Source: Jeongeupia sp. USM3
Lineage (GTDB): Bacteria > Pseudomonadota > Gammaproteobacteria > Burkholderiales > Chitinibacteraceae
Length of the DNA: 64,000 bases
Assembly (NCBI RefSeq): GCF_001808185.1
Contig: NZ_CP017668.1
Location: 186,001 to 250,000 of the forward strand
Direction: 5' to 3'
A model generated the notes under the pieces. That model did not search any database, had not been told where the DNA came from, and saw only the letters and a program-made list of their open reading frames with translations. The position numbers were made by a program, and so were the translations under genes. Of this stretch, positions 44,121-53,442 are shown piece after piece. How positions within the stretch are numbered: the stretch's first letter is position 1; each line of letters starts with the position of its first letter.

Positions 44121-44660
44121 ATGTTCAATGCATCCAAGTTTGCCGAAATCAACCAAGCCAACCTCGAAAAGTCGCTGCGCCTGAGCCAGATCGCCCTGGC
44201 CGGCGTCGAGCGTCTCGTCAGCCTGCAACTCGGCATCGCCCGCGAACTGCTGACCGAACAGGCAGAAACCGCAAAAACGCTGTCGGAGGTCAAGGACGTC
44301 CAGGGGCTCGTCAACCTCCAGCGCCAACTGGCCCAGCCGTCGGTCGAGAAGTCGCTCAACGTGGCGCGGACCGTGTTCGACGCTGCCAGCGCAACCCAGC
44401 ACGAACTGGGCGCGCTGCTCGAAGAGCAGGTGCTGTCGTTCAACAAGGAGCTGGTGGGTACGCTCGATAGCGCCATCCAGAATGCACCGGCAGGTACCGG
44501 CGCAGCGGTGAACGTGCTGCGCAATGCGGTTGAAACCGCCAGCAGCGCCTATGACGCCGTCGCCAAGACCACGCAGAAGCTGGCCAGCGACTTCGTCGAA
44601 GCGACGACCAACGGCGTTGAGCAGACCGTGAAGGCTGCCACGCGCAAGACTGCCGCCTGA
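44121..44660 (+). CDS. phaP: Phasin family protein
   Basis: A 179-residue amphipathic helical protein that coats polyhydroxyalkanoate granules. It begins MFNASKFAEINQANLEKSLRLSQIALAGVERLVSLQLGIAR, the phasin signature with heptad-like Leu/Ala spacing, and ends Ala/Lys-rich. No signal, no Cys. AGGAGAAACCAC is a strong binding site, the promoter is near consensus and an operator pair flanks it, so it is likely highly and conditionally expressed. A terminator follows at once, so it is monocistronic. Confidence 0.93.
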   Translation: MFNASKFAEINQANLEKSLRLSQIALAGVERLVSLQLGIARELLTEQAETAKTLSEVKDVQGLVNLQRQLAQPSVEKSLNVARTVFDAASATQHELGALLEEQVLSFNKELVGTLDSAIQNAPAGTGAAVNVLRNAVETASSAYDAVAKTTQKLASDFVEATTNGVEQTVKAATRKTAA

Positions 44661-44688
44661 TTCGCAGCGTCGATCGCAGATGATGTCG

Positions 44689-44711
44689 GGCCGCCTTCGG
44701 GCGGCCTTTTT
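44689..44711 (+). terminator. Intrinsic terminator of the phasin gene
   Basis: GGCCGCC-TTCG-GGCGGCC followed by TTTTT, 28 nt after the stop. It touches the 3' end of the convergent gene at 44711. Confidence 0.93.
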
Positions 44712-45412
44712 CATTGCTGCTGCGGCAGTGCCGGGATGCTCAGCACGAGCTGCGCGAGCAGCGTAGCAGGCGCAGCGGTGTCGTCGTGCAGGAAGGGGAA
44801 GGATCGCGTGAGCGCGGCGGGTGTAGGCCGGGCGGGCTCGAACGGTGTCGTGGCGGCCATAGCGAGGTAACGCGTGGCGTCTTCACGCGCTTGCGCCAGA
44901 GTGACCTGCGTGAGTGCCTGCCAGTGTCCGGGGTCGTACACCCATTGCGAGCGATCGGTGCCGCCGAGCCAGCCGAGAATCGCCAGTGTCTGGCTCTGCC
45001 AGTGCTGCACGAGACCGGCGGCAAAGGCGCCGGCGCCGGAGGGGCCGAGATGCAGCCAGGCCTGCGGCCGGGGTGGTGCCAAGGCATCGAGCAACGCGGT
45101 GGCGGCGTCAACCGCGGCGCGTGCGCCGCCGGCGCCGATGATCCAGCCGTGCTGGCTGGCCAGCGGCGGGTCGCCGTAGGCGGCCAGGTCGACGAGGCGG
45201 GGGTGGTGCAGCCACGGCACGATGTCGTCCAGCGTGGCATTGATCAGTACGACGAGGGTATCGGCGCTATTCGGCGGTGTCTTGATGGAGGCGGATGGCG
45301 GCAGCAGCGGCAGCCAGTCCACCTCCGGGCCCTGTCGCTGCGCATTGCGTGCGCGCAATGCGTCGAGCATCGGGGCGGGGGCCAATGCCAGTATGGATGG
45401 CACCCCGGGCAC
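44711..45412 (-). CDS. Unrecognised protein, possibly a degenerate 3-hydroxyacid dehydrogenase-like fold
   Basis: A 233-residue Ala/Leu/Pro-rich protein. Some stretches recall 6-phosphogluconate/3-hydroxyisobutyrate dehydrogenases: DTLVVLINATLDDIVPWL in the place of the second beta-strand pair, GWIIGAGGARAAVDAATALLDAL, and LHLGPSGAGAFAAGLVQHW resembling the HxGPxGSGxxxK-xxN block, but the N-terminal GxGxxG and the catalytic Lys are absent. So an enzyme role is doubtful. It begins with GTG 2 nt after the fnr stop and is probably co-transcribed with it. I assign no function. Confidence 0.55.
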   Translation of the reverse strand: MPGVPSILALAPAPMLDALRARNAQRQGPEVDWLPLLPPSASIKTPPNSADTLVVLINATLDDIVPWLHHPRLVDLAAYGDPPLASQHGWIIGAGGARAAVDAATALLDALAPPRPQAWLHLGPSGAGAFAAGLVQHWQSQTLAILGWLGGTDRSQWVYDPGHWQALTQVTLAQAREDATRYLAMAATTPFEPARPTPAALTRSFPFLHDDTAAPATLLAQLVLSIPALPQQQ

Positions 45413-45414
45413 GC

Positions 45415-46158
45415 TCAGCTCTGGCAGTTGTTGACGAGCTGTTTGAGTCCGGCCACGTCGTAAAGCTCGATCAGCCGGTTCTGCACTTTGATGAGCCCCT
45501 GGTCCTGGAACTTCGACAGCGTTCGGCTGACGGTTTCAAGCTTCAGGCCGAGGTAGCTGCCGATCTCCTCGCGGGTCATCCGCAGGTGGAAGCTGGTGGC
45601 CGAGTAGCCGCGGATCTGGAAGCGTTGCGACAGATTGAGCAGGAAGGCGGCGATGCGCTCTTCGGCCTTCATGTTGCCGAGCAGCAACATCACGCCGTGA
45701 TCGCGGACGATCTCGCGACTCATCACCCGGTAGAAGTGGTGCTGCAGTGCCGGAATCTTGCGTGACAGCACTTCCATTTCGGCGAACGGCAGTTCACAGA
45801 CTTCGCTGTCTTCGAGCGCGACGGCGTCGCAGGTGTAGTGGTCGCCGCTGACGGCATCCATGCCCATCAGCTCGCCGCTCATGTGGAAGCCGGTGACCTG
45901 TTCGCGACCGTCTTCGGAAACGACGCTGGTCTTGAAAAAGCCGACCCGGACCGCGTACAGCGCCCGGAACGGTTCGCCGGCGCGGTACAGTGCCTCGCCG
46001 CGCTTGATCGGCTTGCCCTGGCCGATCAGGTCGTCGACCTGCTTCATCTCTTCTGCGCTCAGCTCGTTGGGAAGGCACAGCTCGCGCAGGCTGCAATTGG
46101 AGCAGGCCTGACGCAATTGCTTGAAGGTGACGTCGCGGGGCTGAAGGGCTGGTTGCAT
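45415..46158 (-). CDS. fnr: FNR-type oxygen-sensing transcriptional regulator
   Basis: A 247-residue Crp/FNR regulator. The four cysteines that hold the O2-labile [4Fe-4S] cluster in E. coli FNR are all present: C19, C22, C28 (ACSNCSLRELCLP) and C121 (SEVCELPF). The recognition helix is TREEIGSYLGLKLETVSRTLSKF, with the E-x-x-S-R residues that read TTGAT half-sites. It should switch genes at low oxygen. It is divergent from hemN, and a near-perfect FNR box lies between them. Confidence 0.95.
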   Translation of the reverse strand: MQPALQPRDVTFKQLRQACSNCSLRELCLPNELSAEEMKQVDDLIGQGKPIKRGEALYRAGEPFRALYAVRVGFFKTSVVSEDGREQVTGFHMSGELMGMDAVSGDHYTCDAVALEDSEVCELPFAEMEVLSRKIPALQHHFYRVMSREIVRDHGVMLLLGNMKAEERIAAFLLNLSQRFQIRGYSATSFHLRMTREEIGSYLGLKLETVSRTLSKFQDQGLIKVQNRLIELYDVAGLKQLVNNCQS

Positions 46159-46227
46159 GGCGGGGCTCTACAGGTGAAGGGGCAATAAAACGGTCTGACC
46201 GATTACCGGTGTCCGGGTAAACGGGCT

Positions 46228-46241
46228 TTGATCGCCGTCAA
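46228..46241. promoter_or_regulatory. FNR box in the fnr-hemN intergenic region
   Basis: TTGAT-CGCC-GTCAA, nine of ten fixed bases of TTGAT-N4-ATCAA, 71 nt before the hemN start codon and 69 nt before that of fnr. The place fits activation of hemN and autoregulation. Confidence 0.7.
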
Positions 46242-46312
46242 GATTGCATGCGTTGATTATCGGCAAGCTCGCCTTAGAGCACAACCAAGCAAAATACCAC
46301 CTGGCGACCACA

Positions 46313-47698
46313 ATGAATCAGCAACTGATCGAATTCGACCGCGCCCTGATCCGGCGACACGACGGCAAGGGGCCGCGCTATACCTCGTACCCGACGGCAG
46401 ACCGTTTCGGGGAGATGACCGCCGACGATTATCTCGAACGACTGGTGCAGCAGCAAGCGGGAACGACGCGTCACCCGCTATCGCTTTATTTTCATATCCC
46501 GTTCTGCGACACCATCTGCTACTACTGCGCCTGTAACAAGATCATCACCAAGGACAGGCGCCGCGCCGAGCGGTACATCGATTACCTCGAGCGTGAAATG
46601 GATCTGCAGTGCGCGGCGCTGGCCTTCAGGCCGAAGGTCAGGCAACTGCACTTCGGCGGCGGCACGCCGACCTTTCTGTCCGATACCCAGCTCGAACGGC
46701 TGCTGACGGCGATCCACCGGCGCTTCGAGCTGGACCCGCAGGGCGAGTTTTCGATCGAGATCGATCCGCGCAAGGTGTCGGCCGAGACGGTGCGGCTGCT
46801 GGCGCGGCTCGGGCTCAACCGGATGAGTGTCGGCGTGCAGGATTTCGACGACGACGTGCAGCGGGCGGTGAACCGCGTGCAGAGCGAGGCCGAGACGCGG
46901 GCGCTGATCGATACCGCGCGCGCGGCAGGCTTCAGATCGATCAATCTCGACCTGATCTATGGCTTGCCGTTGCAAACCCCCGAGCGTGTTCACCGGACGC
47001 TGGAGCGGGTGATCGCGATCCGGCCCGAGCGCATCGCGCTGTATAACTACGCGCACCTGCCCGAGCGCTTCATGCCGCAACGGCGGATCAACGACGCCGA
47101 CCTGCCCTCGGCCGAGGCCAAGCTCGACATCCTGCAGGCGAGCATCGACCAGCTGCTCGCTGCCGGCTACCGCTACATCGGCATGGATCATTTCGCTCTG
47201 CCCGACGATGAACTGGCGAAGGCGCAGGACCATGGCCGGCTGCATCGCAACTTCCAGGGTTACTCGACCCATGCCGACTGCGACCTGATGGCGTTCGGCG
47301 TGTCGGCAATCGGCAAGGTCGGGCCGGCCTATGTGCAGAACCGCAAGACCATCGACGACTACTATGCGGCGCTCGATGCCGCGACGCTGCCGGTCGAGCG
47401 CGGCATCACGCTCAGGCACGACGATCTGCTGCGCCGCGCGGTGATCCAGTCGTTGATGTGTCAGTTCGAGGTGATGTACCAGCCGGTGGAAATCGCCTAC
47501 CTGATTGATTTCACCGACTACTTTGCGGAAGAATTGCGCTCGCTCGCCGCATTGCAGGCCGACGGACTGGTGACCATCGACGCGCAGCGGATTGCGGTCA
47601 CCGCCAAGGGGCGCCTGCTGGTGCGTTCGGTCGCGATGGTCTTCGACCGCTACCTGAGAACCACGGAGACGGCGGCGCGCTATTCCAAACTGATCTGA
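46313..47698 (+). CDS. hemN: Oxygen-independent coproporphyrinogen III oxidase
   Basis: A 461-residue radical SAM enzyme for anaerobic haem synthesis. The cluster motif CX3CX2CXC is CDTICYYCACNK; GPRYTSYPTADRF at the start, LHFGGGTPTFLS, NRMSVGVQDFDDDVQRAVNR and YGLPLQTPERVHRTL are HemN hallmarks. The C-terminal HemN domain (LMCQFEVMYQPVE) is complete. The ATG at 46313 gives the usual length (E. coli 457). An FNR box lies upstream, so it is probably induced without oxygen. Confidence 0.96.
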   Translation: MNQQLIEFDRALIRRHDGKGPRYTSYPTADRFGEMTADDYLERLVQQQAGTTRHPLSLYFHIPFCDTICYYCACNKIITKDRRRAERYIDYLEREMDLQCAALAFRPKVRQLHFGGGTPTFLSDTQLERLLTAIHRRFELDPQGEFSIEIDPRKVSAETVRLLARLGLNRMSVGVQDFDDDVQRAVNRVQSEAETRALIDTARAAGFRSINLDLIYGLPLQTPERVHRTLERVIAIRPERIALYNYAHLPERFMPQRRINDADLPSAEAKLDILQASIDQLLAAGYRYIGMDHFALPDDELAKAQDHGRLHRNFQGYSTHADCDLMAFGVSAIGKVGPAYVQNRKTIDDYYAALDAATLPVERGITLRHDDLLRRAVIQSLMCQFEVMYQPVEIAYLIDFTDYFAEELRSLAALQADGLVTIDAQRIAVTAKGRLLVRSVAMVFDRYLRTTETAARYSKLI

Positions 47699-47710
47699 TA
47701 CCGGAGTGCA

Positions 47711-48370
47711 ATGGCCGAATACAACCTGCTGGCGCTGTTTCTGGCCGGCCTGCTCGGTGGTGGCCATTGTCTGGGCATGTGCAGCGGCGTGGTGACCGCG
47801 TTCAGCCTGCAACTGCCCGCCGGCGCCCGCTGGCCGTATCACCTGGGATTCAATGCGGGCCGGATCGCCGGCTATGTCCTGATCGGCGCCTTGCTTGGCG
47901 CGCTGGGCTCGTTCAGTGTATTGCTGCAATTGCAGGCGTTGAAGACCGGGCTGTTCGTGCTGGCGCAACTGCTGCTGATCGCGCTCGGGGCCTATCTGGC
48001 CGGCTGGGCGCGCTGGCTGACCCGGGTCGAGCAGCTGGGCGTGCCGGTGTGGCGGCATCTTCAGCCCGTACTCAGAAAGGCGCTGCCTATCCGTCGCTGG
48101 CCACAAACGTTATGGGTCGGGCTGCTATGGGGCTGGCTGCCTTGCGGCCTGGTCTATACGGCGAGCATTTCGGCGCTGGCCAGCGCGTCGCCGCTCAAGG
48201 GTGCACTGGCGATGCTGGCCTTCGGTCTGGGCACCCTGCCAAACCTGCTGCTGATCGGCTCGGTGGCGCAATCGCTGCTCCGGGCGCTGCGTCATCCGCT
48301 CGTCCGCAACGTGATCGGCACGGCCTTCGTCGCCTGGGGGCTGTGGCAGCTCTCGTCGCTGTTGCGCTAA
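47711..48370 (+). CDS. SafE/TauE-like membrane protein (sulfite exporter or cytochrome oxidase assembly type)
   Basis: A 219-residue protein with about six membrane helices. GGGHCLGMCSGVVTAFSLQLP near the N-terminus is the HCxGMC motif of the heavy-metal/cytochrome-oxidase-assembly branch of the TauE/SafE family, often found in cco/fix clusters. LLWGWLPCGLVYTA is the matching second-half motif. It follows hemN by 12 nt, so it shares its low-oxygen control. Copper or sulfur handling for the high-affinity oxidase is an inference. Confidence 0.85.
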   Translation: MAEYNLLALFLAGLLGGGHCLGMCSGVVTAFSLQLPAGARWPYHLGFNAGRIAGYVLIGALLGALGSFSVLLQLQALKTGLFVLAQLLLIALGAYLAGWARWLTRVEQLGVPVWRHLQPVLRKALPIRRWPQTLWVGLLWGWLPCGLVYTASISALASASPLKGALAMLAFGLGTLPNLLLIGSVAQSLLRALRHPLVRNVIGTAFVAWGLWQLSSLLR

Positions 48371-48576
48371 CTGTTACATTGGCGCGCCGCACGTTTTTTA
48401 TTTGTTCAAGTGACTGATTTTTAGGGAATTTAAATCGGTTTTTCTTGTCCTCGCAGCAGCAGGAACAAGCACACTCCGCGGCGAAACGGAGGGTGGCGTC
48501 TATAACGGAATCAAGCCCGACCCGCCAAGCAGTGTACTTCCAGGGCCATTCCGAAACCCACCCACGGAGGTGTGTC

Positions 48577-50499
48577 ATGGACGTGTTCGACAACTTCTCG
48601 TCTCGCTACGAGCGGACCCGCGAGGAGGAACTCAGCCTGCGGGACTACCTCGAGCTGTGCAAGCAGGACAAATCCGCCTACGCGACCGCATCCGAGCGGA
48701 TGTTGATGGCCATCGGTGAGCCCGAGATGGTCGACACCCGGCTCGATCCCCGCCGCTCGCGCACCTTTCAGAACAAGGTGATCCGGCTCTACCCGGCGTT
48801 CCGCGAGTTTTACGGCATGGAGGAGGTCATCGAACAGGTCGTGGCCTATTTCCGCCACGCAGCGCAGGGGCTGGAGGAAAAGAAGCAGATCCTCTATCTG
48901 CTGGGGCCGGTCGGGGGCGGCAAGAGTTCGATTGCCGAAAAGCTCAAGGAGCTGATGGAAAAGGTCCCGTTCTACGCGATCAAGGGCAGCCCGCTGCATG
49001 AATCGCCGCTGGGCCTGTTCAGCAGTGACGAGGACGGACAGATCCTCGAAGAGGAATACGGCATTCCGCGGCGCTATATCAAGGCGATTCCCAGCCCGTG
49101 GGCGGTCAAGCGCCTGCATGAATTCAACGGCGACATCAACCAGTTCCGCGTGGTCAAGCGTTATCCGTCGGTGCTCAAGCAGGTCGCCATTGCCAAAACC
49201 GAACCGGGTGACGAGAACAATCAGGATATCTCGTCGCTGGTCGGCAAGGTCGATATCCGCAAGCTCGAGAAATACGCGCAGGACGATCCGGATGCATACA
49301 GCTATTCGGGTGGGCTGTGCCTCGCGAATCAGGGCTTGCTCGAGTTCGTCGAAATGTTCAAGGCGCCGATCAAGGTGCTGCACCCGCTGCTGACGGCAAC
49401 GCAGGAAGGCAATTTCAAGGGCACCGAGGGATTCGGCGCCATTCCGTTCGAAGGCATCATTCTTGCGCACTCGAACGAGTCGGAATGGAAGCAGTTCAAG
49501 AACAACCGCAACAACGAGGCCTTCCTCGACCGGATTTATATCGTCAAGGTGCCGTACTGCCTGCGCGTGACCGAAGAAACGCAGATCTACGACAAGCTGC
49601 TGCGCAATTCCTCGCTGGCGCATGCGGCATGCGCGCCGGGCACGCTGAAGATGATGGCGCAATTCTCGGTGCTGTCGCGGCTGAAGGAGCCGGAAAACTC
49701 GAGCAGTTTTTCGAAAATGCTCGTCTACGACGGCGAGAACCTGAAGGACATCGACCCGAAAGCCAAGTCGATCCAGGAGTACCGCGACTTTGCCGGCGTC
49801 GACGAGGGCATGAGCGGGCTGTCGACACGGTTCGCATTCAAGATACTGTCCAAGGTGTTCAACTTCGACCATCAGGAAGTCGCAGCCAATCCGGTGCACT
49901 TGCTGTACGTGCTCGAACAGCAGATCGAGCGCGAGCAGTTTGCGCAGGAAATCGAGCAGAAATACATTTCCTATATCAAGGAGTACCTGGCGCCGAAATA
50001 TGTCGAGTTCATCGGCAAGGAAATCCAGACCGCGTATCTGGAAAGCTACTCCGAATACGGGCAAAACATCTTCGACCGCTACGTGACTTTCGCCGATTAC
50101 TGGATCCAGGATCAGGAATACCGCGATCCGGATACCGGGGAGTCGTTCGATCGCAATTCCCTCAACAACGAGCTCGAAAAAATAGAGAAGCCGGCCGGGA
50201 TTTCCAACCCGAAGGATTTCCGCAACGAAATCGTCAATTTCGTGCTGCGCGCACGCGCGAGCAATGCGGGCAAGAATCCGGCGTGGACAAGTTACGAGAA
50301 GCTCAGGACGGTGATCGAGAAGAAGATGTTCAGCAATACCGAGGAGCTGCTGCCGGTGATTTCGTTCAATGCCAAGGCCAGCGCCGAAGAGCACCGCAAG
50401 CATGAGGATTTCGTCAACCGGATGGTGACCAAGGGGTATACGCCCAAGCAGGTACGGTTGCTGTGCGAGTGGTATCTGCGCGTCAGGAAGTCATCGTGA
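48577..50499 (+). CDS. prkA: PrkA-family serine protein kinase (YeaG)
   Basis: A 640-residue kinase/AAA protein. The Walker A motif G110PVGGGKSS118 begins the AAA-like domain; FKGTEGFGAIPFEGIILAHSNESEW and LSTRFAFKILSKVFN are conserved blocks; the C-terminal third is the PrkA kinase region. It acts in stress and starvation responses; its substrates are unknown outside a few species. ACGGAGGTGTGTC gives a good binding site for the ATG at 48577. The next genes yeaH and spoVR are its constant partners. A 205-nt leader region lies upstream. Confidence 0.95.
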   Translation: MDVFDNFSSRYERTREEELSLRDYLELCKQDKSAYATASERMLMAIGEPEMVDTRLDPRRSRTFQNKVIRLYPAFREFYGMEEVIEQVVAYFRHAAQGLEEKKQILYLLGPVGGGKSSIAEKLKELMEKVPFYAIKGSPLHESPLGLFSSDEDGQILEEEYGIPRRYIKAIPSPWAVKRLHEFNGDINQFRVVKRYPSVLKQVAIAKTEPGDENNQDISSLVGKVDIRKLEKYAQDDPDAYSYSGGLCLANQGLLEFVEMFKAPIKVLHPLLTATQEGNFKGTEGFGAIPFEGIILAHSNESEWKQFKNNRNNEAFLDRIYIVKVPYCLRVTEETQIYDKLLRNSSLAHAACAPGTLKMMAQFSVLSRLKEPENSSSFSKMLVYDGENLKDIDPKAKSIQEYRDFAGVDEGMSGLSTRFAFKILSKVFNFDHQEVAANPVHLLYVLEQQIEREQFAQEIEQKYISYIKEYLAPKYVEFIGKEIQTAYLESYSEYGQNIFDRYVTFADYWIQDQEYRDPDTGESFDRNSLNNELEKIEKPAGISNPKDFRNEIVNFVLRARASNAGKNPAWTSYEKLRTVIEKKMFSNTEELLPVISFNAKASAEEHRKHEDFVNRMVTKGYTPKQVRLLCEWYLRVRKSS

Positions 50500-50625
50500 A
50501 CCAGTGCGGGTAGGACGTGAGGTGTAGGGCCATGAACACCGGGATGACCCGGCGTTGCCGGTGCGGTTGCACCGGCTACCCGCCAGACACCTTTGCCTCA
50601 CCCTCGCGCCTCACTGGGGATAGCC

Positions 50626-51900
50626 ATGTTCCAGCTGATTGACCGACGTTTGAACGGCAAGAACAAGTCTGCGGTGAACCGGGACCGGTTTCTGCGGCGC
50701 TTCAAGTCACAGATCAAGGGCGCCGTGGCGAAGGCGGTGAAGGACCGTTCGATCACCGACATCGAACACGGCGAACGGGTGTCGATCCCGGTCCACGATA
50801 CCAGCGAGCCGACGCTGGGCCATGCGCACGGCGGGGTGTGGGAACGTGTGTTCCCCGGCAACCGCGAGTATGTAAAGGGCGACGAGATCGAACGGCCGGA
50901 AGGCGGTGCCAGCGGCGGGCAGGGCGGTGCGGGTCAGGGCGGCGACGGCGAGGATGACTTCGTTTTCGAGCTGACCAGGGAGGAGTTCCTCAATTTCTTC
51001 TTTGACGACCTCGAACTGCCCAATCTCGTCAAAACCCAGCTGCAGCAAACCGTGGTGCTCAAGCCCGTCCGCGCCGGCTTCACCAGCGACGGCACGCCGA
51101 CGAACATACACGTGCTGCGCAGTCTGAGATCGGCCCTGGGGCGGCGCATTGCCTTGTCGGCAACGCCGCTCGACGATCTCAACGCGGCGCAGGAACGGCT
51201 GGACGAACTGCTTGAAAGCCAGGACGAGCATTCGCCGGAGGTGCACGTACTGCAATCGCAGATACGGCTGCTGAAGACCCGGCTGATGAACATTCCGTTC
51301 ATCGACCCGTTCGACCTGCGGTATACCAACCGCATCCGCGTTCCCAGTCCGACGACGCAGGCAGTGATGTTCTGCGTGATGGACGTGTCCGGCTCGATGG
51401 ACGAATACAAGAAGGATATCGCCAAGCGCTTTTTCATCCTGCTTTATCTGTTCCTGATCCGGGTGTATGAACGCATCGAGGTGGTGTTCATCCGTCACCA
51501 TACCCAGGCGTTCGAGGTCAACGAGGACGAGTTTTTCCATGCGCGCGATACCGGCGGCACGGTGGTGTCGTCGGCGCTCAAGCTCGTCAAGAAAACCATC
51601 GAGCAGCGTTACAGCTCGGTCGACTGGAACATCTATGTCGCCCAGGCCTCGGACGGTGACAACTGGGATTCGGACTCGCCGCAATGCCGGAGCATTCTCG
51701 ACGAGGAGCTGATCCCGCTGGTTCAGTACTACGCTTACGTCGAGATCACCGAAGGCGAGCCGCAGAACCTGTGGTTCGAATACGAGATGGTCGCGCAACG
51801 ACACGCGCAGTTTGCGATGCGGCGCATCAAGACCGCCGCCGAAATCTGGCCGGTTTTCCACGACCTGTTCAAGAAAACAGCCGTGCATGCGGGAGGTTGA
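50626..51900 (+). CDS. yeaH: DUF444 family protein (YeaH), VWA-like
   Basis: A 424-residue protein. MFQLIDRRLNGKNKSAVNRDRFLRRF at the start and the VWA metal site FCVMDVSGSMDEYKKDIAKRFF (Asp253, DxSxS) are diagnostic; the Gly-rich GGASGGQGGAGQGGDGED loop (about residues 92-112) is a typical linker. Members are found with PrkA and SpoVR; the function is not settled. It starts 126 nt after prkA and ends adjacent to spoVR (TGA directly followed by ATG). Confidence 0.93.
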   Translation: MFQLIDRRLNGKNKSAVNRDRFLRRFKSQIKGAVAKAVKDRSITDIEHGERVSIPVHDTSEPTLGHAHGGVWERVFPGNREYVKGDEIERPEGGASGGQGGAGQGGDGEDDFVFELTREEFLNFFFDDLELPNLVKTQLQQTVVLKPVRAGFTSDGTPTNIHVLRSLRSALGRRIALSATPLDDLNAAQERLDELLESQDEHSPEVHVLQSQIRLLKTRLMNIPFIDPFDLRYTNRIRVPSPTTQAVMFCVMDVSGSMDEYKKDIAKRFFILLYLFLIRVYERIEVVFIRHHTQAFEVNEDEFFHARDTGGTVVSSALKLVKKTIEQRYSSVDWNIYVAQASDGDNWDSDSPQCRSILDEELIPLVQYYAYVEITEGEPQNLWFEYEMVAQRHAQFAMRRIKTAAEIWPVFHDLFKKTAVHAGG

Positions 51901-53442
51901 ATGAGTACCGCCACCAAAACGCGCCGCAAGACCAGGATGGGGCCGATTTCTTCCGGCTCGGAGTGGAGTTTCGAGCTGATCAATCGCTACTACGACGAAA
52001 TCGCCCGGATTGCCGCCGAATTTGGGCTGGACACCTATCCGAACCAGCTCGAAGTCATCTCGGCCGAGCAGATGATGGACGCCTACGCATCGGTCGGCAT
52101 GCCGGTGATGTACAACCACTGGAGCTTCGGCAAGCATTTCCTCTCGACGCAGAAGAACTACCAGCGCGGCGCAATGGGCCTGGCGTACGAGATCGTCATC
52201 AATTCGAACCCGTGCATTGCCTACCTGATGGAAGAGAACACGATGACCATGCAGGCGCTGGTCATTGCACACGCCAGCTTTGGCCATAACTCGTTTTTCA
52301 AGGGCAATTACCTGTTCCGGACCTGGACCGATGCGTCGGCGATCATCGACTACCTCGTGTTCGCCAAGAAATTCATCACCGAGTGCGAGGAAAAATACGG
52401 CGAGGAGCGGGTCGAGGAGTTGCTCGACTCGTGCCACGCGCTGATGAATTACGGTGTCGACCGCTACAAGCGGCCGCAAAAGCTGTCGCTCGAAAAAGAG
52501 CTGGTCAGGCAAAGCGAGCGTGAGGCGTATCTGCAGAGCCAGGTCAACGACCTGTGGCGCACCATGCCGCAGCGACCGGAGATCGAACGGGTCGAATCGC
52601 CACGACGCTTCCCCGAAGAGCCGCAGGAAAACCTGCTGTACTTCTTTGAAAAGTACGCGCCATTGCTTGAACCCTGGCAGCGGGAGGTCGTGCGCATCAT
52701 CCGCAAGATTGCGCAGTACTTCTACCCGCAGCGCCAGACGCAGGTGATGAACGAGGGTTGGGCGACGTTCTGGCACTACACGCTGATGAACCGGCTTTAC
52801 GACGAGGGCTTGATCACCGATGCGGCGATCATGGAGTTTCTGCACAGCCATACGAACGTGGTGCTGCAGCCCGGAATCGACAGCCCGTACTTCAACGGCA
52901 TCAACCCCTATGCGCTGGGTTTTGCGATCTACCGCGATATCCAGCGGATGTGCATCGAACCGACCGACGAGGATCGTTACTGGTTCCCCGAACTCGCCGG
53001 CAGCGACTGGCGGCAGGCACTCGATTTCGCCATGCGCAACTTCAAGGACGAGAGCTTCATCGCCCAGTATCTGTCGCCGAAGCTGATCCGCGATTTCCGG
53101 CTGTTTTCGGTGCTGGACGACGACTATCAGGCCAGGCTGCGCGTCTCGGCGATCCATGACGACGAGGGCTACCGCTATATCCGCCGGGCGCTGGCCGAGC
53201 AATACAATCTGTCCAGCCGGGAGCCGGATATCCAGGTGTTCGACGTCAATACCCGCGGAGACCGGTCGCTGACCTTGAGGCACTACCAGTTCCAGCGGCG
53301 TCCGCTGGGCAACAGCGTCCACGAAGTGCTCAAGCATATCGCCCGGCTCTGGGGGTTCTCGGTCAAGCTCGACAGCGTCGACGAAACCGGCAAGGTCGTG
53401 CTCAGTTATGAATGCAAGCTCGAAAAGCGGCACGGGCAATAG
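51901..53442 (+). CDS. SpoVR family protein (YcgB)
   Basis: A 513-residue protein of the SpoVR/YcgB family. It begins with a basic stretch and RMGPISSGSEWSFELINRYYDEIARIAAE; the conserved MNEGWATFWHYTLMNRLYDEG, LQPGIDSPYFNGINPYALGFA and FRLFSVLDDDYQARL blocks are present, and the C-terminus (LTLRHYQFQRRPLGNSVHEVLKHIARLWG) is complete. SpoVR acts in spore cortex formation in Bacillus; in proteobacteria it is part of the prkA stress operon. Start follows the yeaH stop without a gap, so the two are coupled. Confidence 0.95.
   Translation: MSTATKTRRKTRMGPISSGSEWSFELINRYYDEIARIAAEFGLDTYPNQLEVISAEQMMDAYASVGMPVMYNHWSFGKHFLSTQKNYQRGAMGLAYEIVINSNPCIAYLMEENTMTMQALVIAHASFGHNSFFKGNYLFRTWTDASAIIDYLVFAKKFITECEEKYGEERVEELLDSCHALMNYGVDRYKRPQKLSLEKELVRQSEREAYLQSQVNDLWRTMPQRPEIERVESPRRFPEEPQENLLYFFEKYAPLLEPWQREVVRIIRKIAQYFYPQRQTQVMNEGWATFWHYTLMNRLYDEGLITDAAIMEFLHSHTNVVLQPGIDSPYFNGINPYALGFAIYRDIQRMCIEPTDEDRYWFPELAGSDWRQALDFAMRNFKDESFIAQYLSPKLIRDFRLFSVLDDDYQARLRVSAIHDDEGYRYIRRALAEQYNLSSREPDIQVFDVNTRGDRSLTLRHYQFQRRPLGNSVHEVLKHIARLWGFSVKLDSVDETGKVVLSYECKLEKRHGQ

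Noticed and set aside
48371..48576. Sigma-54 promoter before prkA
   Set aside because: I looked for GG-N10-GC and found no proper match; the CTTGTCCT...AGGAACAAG hairpin at 48444-48469 is the only structure.
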